11,800 nucleotides of DNA. It comes from Bacillota bacterium (GTDB lineage Bacteria; Bacillota; UBA4882; UBA8346). Below are positions 7,157 through 11,800 of this stretch, one piece after another. The stretch's first letter is position 1, and each line of letters opens with the position of its first letter. The position numbers were made by a program, and so were the translations under genes. The notes beneath the pieces are model-generated. The model was not told where the DNA came from and ran no database searches. It saw nothing but the letters and a program-made list of their open reading frames with translations. The stretch spans positions 1 to 11,800 of the forward strand of contig DNPQ01000134.1 of NCBI GenBank assembly GCA_003501335.1. Reading direction: 5' to 3'.

Positions 7157-7164
7157 TCATCAAT

Positions 7165-8046
7165 TTGGGAATCAGTTACAGCCAGCAAAAGAAGCTTATC
7201 ATCTTGGGTTTTCTGGCTATACCGGTGTTACTTTTGATCGTGTTTATGTTTTACCCAACCTTGAAACTTTTTCAGTTCAGTGTAACCGATTGGGACGGTT
7301 TTTCGCCGGCATTTAAATATGTAGGGCTGGAAAACTTTCGCCAATTGATTTTGAAATCCAACGATGTTTGGATTGCTTTACGGAATAACTCCTATTATTT
7401 TTTGATTCATCTGCTGACCATTCCGTTTGAAATTGTTGTGGCGTCCATTTTGTGCGGCAAGATTCGCAGTTCCAAGTTTTTTCAGTCCATCACGTTTTTA
7501 CCCTATGTAATCAATGGTGTTGCGGTCGCCTTGACTTTTTCCTATTTTTATTCTCCTAACGGTGGCGCTTTGAATTCAATGCTGGATTTTTTACATTTAA
7601 GCGCATTGAAGATGGGCTGGCTAAGCAATATTTACATTGTAAACTTTGTACTCGTTTCGGTTTCTTTGTGGCGCTTTTGCGGTTTACATGTCATTCTTTT
7701 TATCGCGGGCATTTTATCAATACCCACGGAATATTATGAGGCGGCTTCCATTGACGGGGCTAACAGTTTCCGGCAATTTACCAATATCACCATTCCCGGC
7801 ATCAAGACCGTGTTGGAATTGGTTTTATTCCTTAATGTGAGAGGAGCTTTATCGGTATTTGATATTCCGTTCTTAATGACTAACGGAGGTCCGGGCTATG
7901 AAACCTCCACATTTATGGTTTATACCATCAAGACGGCGTTTCAGTTTAATCAATATGGCCTTGCCTCCGCGATGGCAGTTGTTTTGGTGATTTTGATTAT
8001 TATCTTTGGTTATGTCCAAAGTAAAGTCATAAAAATTAAGGGGTAA
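7165..8046 (+). CDS. Sugar ABC transporter permease (MalF/UgpA type)
   Basis: This 293-residue inner-membrane subunit of a CUT1-type sugar importer forms half of the transmembrane channel. The TTG start at 7165 gives the N-terminus MGISYSQQKKL, typical of these permeases, with membrane helix 1 at about 11-32. Further hydrophobic helices lie at about 77-97, 108-128, 158-182, 212-233 and 266-288. The cytoplasmic EAA loop, which contacts the ATPase, is at 192-211 (EAASIDGANSFRQFTNITIP). The typical NGGPGYET segment follows at 240-247. It is preceded by the long intercistronic hairpin and is followed by the second permease after 5 nt. No ATPase gene lies in the window, so a shared MsmK/UgpC-type subunit is presumed. 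Confidence 0.93.
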   Translation: MGISYSQQKKLIILGFLAIPVLLLIVFMFYPTLKLFQFSVTDWDGFSPAFKYVGLENFRQLILKSNDVWIALRNNSYYFLIHLLTIPFEIVVASILCGKIRSSKFFQSITFLPYVINGVAVALTFSYFYSPNGGALNSMLDFLHLSALKMGWLSNIYIVNFVLVSVSLWRFCGLHVILFIAGILSIPTEYYEAASIDGANSFRQFTNITIPGIKTVLELVLFLNVRGALSVFDIPFLMTNGGPGYETSTFMVYTIKTAFQFNQYGLASAMAVVLVILIIIFGYVQSKVIKIKG

Positions 8047-8051
8047 ATCAC

Positions 8052-8909
8052 ATGAGCAGCATGGTTAAGTCAACCCTATCGAAAATAAGCTTCGGACAAA
8101 CAGGGTTCTTTCAATATTTGGTAATGTGCCTAATTACATTGATAGTTTTTATACCGCTTCTGATCATTGTCTTAGCTTCGTTGAAAACTTTGCCCGAGAT
8201 TAGCCAGATGACGCCGTTAGCTTTACCCCATTCGCTTTATTTGGGCAACTTCAGAGAAACCTTTGTCAAGGCTAAAATTATTTTATCCCTGTTTAATTCG
8301 TTAACCATCGCCTTAAGCAGCGTAATCATCAATGCGGTTATCGGGGCAATGGCGGCCTTCATTATTGCCCGCTTTGACTTTAAGTTCAAAAAAGTCGTGC
8401 TCGGAATGTTCCTAGTGGCCATGGTGATCCCTTTTTATACTGTAGAAGTCGCCCGGTTTCAATTAATTAAAGAGATGGGACTATATAACACTTTGTATGC
8501 GCCGATCCTAATCTACATAGGGGCCGACATGATGCAGATTTTCTTATACAAGCAGTATATTGATAAGGTCTCCGTATCCTTAGATGAGAGTGCGATGTTA
8601 GATGGCGCTTCTTATTTGAAAATATTCACCAAAATTGTTCTTCCCTTAATTATGCCGGCTGTTGCCACCCTCGCGATAATTAAGTTTGTTGATATTACCA
8701 ATGATATGTATATACCTTATCTGTATATCCCATCCGATAAGTACCGGACATTAACGACGACTCTAATGACCTTCGCCGGCGACCGTTCGGTGAACTGGGC
8801 AAGTATTTCCGCATGTATTATATGGATTTTAATTCCCACTTTGTTAGTTTATTTTTCATTTCAAAAGTATATTTTGAAAGGCATTACTGCGGGTTCGATC
8901 AAAGAATGA
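8052..8909 (+). CDS. Sugar ABC transporter permease (MalG/UgpE type)
   Basis: This 285-residue inner-membrane protein is the second channel subunit of the importer. Membrane helices are at about 22-43, 77-106, 113-130, 147-166, 200-215 and 252-272. The EAA loop is at 179-199 (ESAMLDGASYLKIFTKIVLP), with the usual acidic residue and glycine. The C-terminus GITAGSIKE is the characteristic ending of this family (GxxxGAVKG-like). The ATG follows the stop of the first permease by 5 nt, and its AAGGGG ribosome binding site overlaps the end of that gene, indicating coupled expression. It is the last gene of the operon; a terminator follows at 8941-8979. Confidence 0.94.
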   Translation: MSSMVKSTLSKISFGQTGFFQYLVMCLITLIVFIPLLIIVLASLKTLPEISQMTPLALPHSLYLGNFRETFVKAKIILSLFNSLTIALSSVIINAVIGAMAAFIIARFDFKFKKVVLGMFLVAMVIPFYTVEVARFQLIKEMGLYNTLYAPILIYIGADMMQIFLYKQYIDKVSVSLDESAMLDGASYLKIFTKIVLPLIMPAVATLAIIKFVDITNDMYIPYLYIPSDKYRTLTTTLMTFAGDRSVNWASISACIIWILIPTLLVYFSFQKYILKGITAGSIKE

Positions 8910-8940
8910 GACGGGCGCTTAAAATTATTTGATATTCGAT

Positions 8941-8979
8941 AAAATGGTTTTTAATTGGTAACAGCTAAAAACCATTTTT
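8941..8979 (+). terminator. Intrinsic terminator of the importer operon
   Basis: AAAATGGTTTTTA (8941-8953) and TAAAAACCATTTT (8966-8978) form a 13-bp perfect stem with a 12-base loop, and the stem ends in a run of five T (8975-8979). The stem is AT-rich but long. It lies 31 nt past the permease stop and just before the repressor promoter, so it separates the two transcription units. Confidence 0.75.
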
Positions 8980-8995
8980 GTCGCCAATTACAACA

Positions 8996-9024
8996 TTGAC
9001 ATTTACTAAAATGTGAGATAAAAT
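8996..9024 (+). promoter_or_regulatory. Sigma-A promoter of the LacI-family gene
   Basis: TTGACA (8996-9001), a 17-nt spacer, then TAAAAT (9019-9024): a perfect -35 and a 5/6 -10 at ideal spacing. Transcription is expected to start near 9031, leaving a leader of about 38 nt to the ATT start codon. The operator at 9038-9049 lies just downstream of the start point, a position suited to blocking transcription. Confidence 0.8.
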
Positions 9025-9037
9025 CCAATTATAAGGA

Positions 9038-9049
9038 CGAAACGTTTCG
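9038..9049. promoter_or_regulatory. LacI-family operator, repressor gene
   Basis: CGAAACGTTTCG is a perfect 12-bp palindrome with a central CpG, the typical form of LacI/PurR-type operators. It lies at about +8 to +19 of the predicted transcript. The 17-base string ACGAAACGTTTCGCTAT (9037-9053) recurs exactly at 10214-10230, so autoregulation and joint control of the kinase are likely. Confidence 0.8.
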
Positions 9050-9068
9050 CTATGGAAGGTGAATTATT

Positions 9069-10076
9069 ATTCCTGCTACGATAAAAGATGTATCCCGTGA
9101 AACGGGGTTGTCGCTCGCTACAATTTCAAAGTATCTAAACGGCGGCAATGTTTTGGACAAAAATAAACAAGCGATTGAAGCGGCCATTCAGAAACTCGAT
9201 TTTAAAGTCAATGAAATGGCTAGAGCCCTAAAAACCAATCGAAGTATGACTGTGGGTGTGCTGATACCCAATTTTGAGAACATTTTTTTCACCAGTATTG
9301 TTTCGAATATTGAAAATGGTTTACTCCAGGAAGGTTACAGCACCATTGTTTGCGATTATAAAGAAAATCCGCTTTTGGAAGCGGAAAAGCTTAATTTTTT
9401 GCTTGATAAAATGGTCGACGGTATTATTATGATGCCGCTGACCGACAGTGATGAACTTATCAATGAAATAATATCCAAAGATATTCCGGTAATCCTCATC
9501 GATCGGATGATTAATAATGTGAATTGCGATGTAGTTTTAGTTGATAACCTCAATGCGTCTTACAATGCTGTCGAGCAACTAATCATTCGGGGCCATAAAC
9601 GTATTGGGATTATCGTAGGCCCGGAAGATGTTTATACAGCCCAAGAACGGTTAAAAGGGTATATCCGGGTGCATGAAGATTATGGCCGGGAAGTTGATCC
9701 GCGTTTAATAAAATACGGAGATTATCAGATGCAGAGCGGCTATGAATTATTTCAGGAACTATTGCAGGTTGATCCGCTGCCGACGGCTATTTATGTAACC
9801 AATTATGAGATGACTTTGGGAGCGGTTATTGCTATTAATGAAACCAATTTAAAAATACCGGAAGACTTATCGGTGATTGGGTTTGATAATTTGGCCCTGG
9901 CCCGGATAGTAAAGCCTTCTCTTTCCATTGTAGTGCAGCCAATGCAGCAAATTGGAGAGGTGGCGGCTCAAATTCTGTTAAAAAGATTAAAAAAAGATTT
10001 AAGTGGTTTTCCGGCGGTTGTCCGTTTAAAAACGGAATTATTGATACGGGATTCGGTAAGAAGTATTGAGACGTAA
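9069..10076 (+). CDS. LacI-family repressor with apparent ATT start
   Basis: This 335-residue cytoplasmic DNA-binding repressor has an N-terminal helix-turn-helix and a periplasmic-binding-protein-like sensor domain for a sugar. Read from ATT 9069 the protein begins MPATIKDVSRETGLSLATIS, the full family pattern, with the recognition helix at about 15-23 and hinge helix 48-56 containing L54 (ARALKTN), the residue that wedges into the central CpG of operators. No ATG or GTG gives this N-terminus: the frame has TGA at 9060, then ATT at 9063, 9066 and 9069. The conventional start TTG 9108 would remove 13 residues including helix 1. AGGTGA at 9057-9062 is well placed for 9069. The effector domain (60-335) shows GVLIPNFENIFF, RGHKRIGII and PEDLSVIGFDNLALARIVKPSLS. 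Probable targets are the two CGAAACGTTTCG sites. The effector sugar is unknown. Confidence 0.92.
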   Translation: MPATIKDVSRETGLSLATISKYLNGGNVLDKNKQAIEAAIQKLDFKVNEMARALKTNRSMTVGVLIPNFENIFFTSIVSNIENGLLQEGYSTIVCDYKENPLLEAEKLNFLLDKMVDGIIMMPLTDSDELINEIISKDIPVILIDRMINNVNCDVVLVDNLNASYNAVEQLIIRGHKRIGIIVGPEDVYTAQERLKGYIRVHEDYGREVDPRLIKYGDYQMQSGYELFQELLQVDPLPTAIYVTNYEMTLGAVIAINETNLKIPEDLSVIGFDNLALARIVKPSLSIVVQPMQQIGEVAAQILLKRLKKDLSGFPAVVRLKTELLIRDSVRSIET

Positions 10077-10214
10077 ATAGACTTTGTTAAGGATGTAAGG
10101 TTTGAAAACGATTGATAAGTGTTCTAAATCAACTGTTTAATAATATCAATACAATAGGGAACAGATAGGCAATAGTATTCTTTGAAAGATGAACGATGAA
10201 ATAAGCTCTAAAAA

Positions 10215-10226
10215 CGAAACGTTTCG
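10215..10226. promoter_or_regulatory. LacI-family operator, kinase gene
   Basis: This CGAAACGTTTCG palindrome is identical to the one at 9038-9049, within 17 shared bases. It lies 54 nt before the kinase ATG. The promoter it controls is not clear: candidates are TTGATA (10112) with TTTAAT at 18-nt spacing, or a TTGAAA (10182) lacking a good -10. The remainder of the 204-nt spacer (10077-10280) is AT-rich, without an evident terminator for the repressor gene. Confidence 0.8.
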
Positions 10227-10280
10227 CTATATATTAACAGTCAATTTATAAAACGATTTGTATGTGAAGGAGTCGGTAAA

Positions 10281-11800
10281 ATGGCTAAACGCCTCTTACT
10301 TGGAATTGATAGCGGTACTTCGGGATGTAAAATTACGATTTTTGACTTTCAAGGACAAGTCGTTGCCACTACAACCGGCCTCTACCATACTGATTATCCA
10401 AAGGCGGGTTATGCCGAACAAGATGCTCGCGAATGGTGGAAAGTCATTGGTGAGGAAATTCGAGGTCTCCTTCATAACCATGGAATCCAACCCGAAGAAA
10501 TAGCGGCGATCGGGACAGACGGTATTAGCTGGGTCTGCCTTCCGGTGGACCACAATGGGGAACCGCTTCGCAAAGCTATGATTTGGCTGGATCGGCGCTC
10601 CGAAAAACAAGCCTCCTGGTTGAAAGAGAATATCGGTGAAGATATGCTGGTCAACTTGAGCGGCAACCCGGTTGATCCGGCTTATATAGTCCCTAAAATA
10701 CTTTGGATACGTGAAAATGAGCCGGATATTTATAAACAAACCAAAAAGTTTCTACAAAGCAACGCCTACATCGTTTTTAAATTAACCGGGGAATATTCGC
10801 AGGATTATTCTCAAGGGTACGGGTTCCATTTCTTTGATATGACCCAAGGGGTCTGGGATGGTAATGTTGCCGAGAAAATGAACATTTCACTGGATTTTAT
10901 GTCTCCGTTGTTTCATTGCCATGATGTGGTTGGCACGATTACCCAAAAAGCTGCGGCTGAGACGGGATTAGCAATGGGTACACCTGTGGTCGCCGGTGGG
11001 CTTGATGCTGCCTGCTGTACTCTGGGCGCCGGAGTGGTTAATCCGGGTCAAACGCAAGAACAAGGCGGGCAAGCCGGTGGTATGAGCATTCTACTAGACA
11101 AACCGCTCGTTCATCCCAAGCTGATTTTGGGATACCATGTAATTCCTAACTTTTGGCTCTTGCAGGGCGGAACCGTAGGCGGCGGAGGAACTTTAAAGTG
11201 GTTTAACCAAGAACTTGGCTATTATGAGCAACAATTTGGCAAGAGTGTCGGAAAAAGCTCTTTTGAGATGATGAGTGATGAAGCGGCTCAGGTGAAGGTA
11301 GGTAGCGACGGATTGATCTTTCTTCCCTATATGGCGGGTGAACGTTCCCCGCTCTGGGACAGTAAGGCCCGGGGAGTGTTGTTTGGACTATCCTATGATA
11401 AAACCAGGGCTCATTTGATTCGGGCTATGATGGAAGGTGTCGGATTTTCATTACAACATAATTTGAAGACTGCGGAAGAAGTCAATGCGTTTGTCGAGGA
11501 GTTAATCAGTGTAGGGGGTTCTTCCAATAGTGAAGTTTGGACACAAATCAAAGCGGATATTACCGGGAAACCCATTCACGTCCCATTCTCCGACCATGCT
11601 ACCACATTAGGGGCAGCTATTTTGGCGGGAGTTGGTATTGGAATTTATGAAAGTTTTCACCAGGCTGTTCAAAAAACGGTTCACATTCAAAGAACCCATA
11701 TTCCAAATCCGGATCATTACGCAGTATATCAAAAATACTTCTCCCTTTATAGCGAACTTTATCAAAAGTTAAGGGATAGTTACGATACACTCTATCAAAT
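10281..11800 (+). CDS. FGGY-family carbohydrate kinase (xylulokinase-like), 3' truncated by window
   Basis: This gene encodes an ATP-dependent sugar or polyol kinase of the FGGY family, cytoplasmic, which traps sugar released from the imported oligosaccharide. The frame is open from ATG 10281 (AAGGAG 8 nt upstream) to the last base, giving 506 residues without a stop; the family is usually about 490-520, so little is missing. The N-terminal phosphate motif is GIDSGTSGCKITIFD (8-22) with D10. A sugar-side motif WLDRRS is at 102-107. The expected catalytic base is D242 (GGLDAACCTLGAG). LPYMAGERSPLWD (348-360) is a family signature, and the adenosine motif GGSSN is at 412-416. Resemblance is closest to xylulokinase-type members, but the D80 region (GTDGISWVC) replaces the xylulokinase MHG signature, so the substrate is open. 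The upstream LacI-type operator suggests control by the adjacent repressor. Confidence 0.9.
   Translation, partial: MAKRLLLGIDSGTSGCKITIFDFQGQVVATTTGLYHTDYPKAGYAEQDAREWWKVIGEEIRGLLHNHGIQPEEIAAIGTDGISWVCLPVDHNGEPLRKAMIWLDRRSEKQASWLKENIGEDMLVNLSGNPVDPAYIVPKILWIRENEPDIYKQTKKFLQSNAYIVFKLTGEYSQDYSQGYGFHFFDMTQGVWDGNVAEKMNISLDFMSPLFHCHDVVGTITQKAAAETGLAMGTPVVAGGLDAACCTLGAGVVNPGQTQEQGGQAGGMSILLDKPLVHPKLILGYHVIPNFWLLQGGTVGGGGTLKWFNQELGYYEQQFGKSVGKSSFEMMSDEAAQVKVGSDGLIFLPYMAGERSPLWDSKARGVLFGLSYDKTRAHLIRAMMEGVGFSLQHNLKTAEEVNAFVEELISVGGSSNSEVWTQIKADITGKPIHVPFSDHATTLGAAILAGVGIGIYESFHQAVQKTVHIQRTHIPNPDHYAVYQKYFSLYSELYQKLRDSYDTLYQ

Noticed and set aside
7117..7164. ATG 7117 as permease start
   Set aside because: It sits within the left arm of a perfect hairpin without a Shine-Dalgarno; TTG 7165 has AAGGAGG at 8 nt and a normal family N-terminus.
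10124..10148. CTAAATCA (10124) and TAATATCA (10141) as a third response-regulator site before the kinase
   Set aside because: The half sites are 17 bp apart, not 20, and no good -10 lies 23 nt downstream; the stretch is AT-rich enough for chance matches.
10296..10739. 147-codon open frame on the minus strand opposite the kinase
   Set aside because: It is a shadow of the conserved FGGY coding sequence, with low-complexity translation and no recognisable motif.

Overview
The window looks like a carbohydrate-utilisation locus from a low-to-moderate-GC member of the Bacillota (Firmicutes). The grounds are a YesM/YesN-type two-component pair, strong AGGAGG-like ribosome binding sites, frequent TTG/GTG starts, sigma-A-type promoters and LacI/cre-like operators. 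The solute-binding protein has a signal-peptidase-I-type leader and no convincing lipobox. That is unusual for a classical monoderm Firmicute and hints at a diderm lineage, but the species cannot be set from this sequence.

Left part (1-3496): a 42-44 bp tandem repeat with hairpin potential lies at the left edge. It is followed, on the minus strand, by an operon of a membrane sensor histidine kinase and an AraC-type response regulator that overlap by 8 bp. Centre (3497-8909, plus strand): a cytoplasmic GH42 beta-galactosidase is transcribed divergently from the kinase. After it comes a sugar ABC importer made of a binding protein and two MalF/MalG-type permeases. No ATPase gene is present, so a shared MsmK-type ATPase encoded elsewhere is presumed. 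Right part (8941-11800): a terminator, a LacI-family repressor with its own promoter and operator, and a FGGY sugar kinase. The kinase carries an identical operator upstream of it and runs off the right edge.

Two regulatory circuits can be read from the DNA. First, AAATATCA-type half sites repeated at 20 bp lie upstream of both the GH42 gene and the binding-protein gene. In each case they end exactly 23 nt before a -10 box, which is the geometry expected for activation by the AraC-type response regulator. Second, a perfect 12-bp palindrome (CGAAACGTTTCG, inside a 17-bp identity) precedes both the LacI gene and the kinase gene. The sensor kinase would therefore control uptake and hydrolysis, while the LacI protein would control itself and the intracellular kinase.

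Several points change the gene models. The LacI repressor appears to start at an ATT codon (9069), because the first complete helix-turn-helix is only reached from there. The first permease starts at TTG 7165, and the GH42 enzyme probably starts at GTG 3658. RNA-level control is suggested by two overlapping hairpins in the 5' leader of the binding-protein mRNA, one masking its ribosome binding site, and by a long hairpin between the binding protein and the first permease. No tRNA, rRNA, CRISPR array, insertion sequence or phage gene was seen. I did not find a wholly new system; the novelty is in the regulatory layer.
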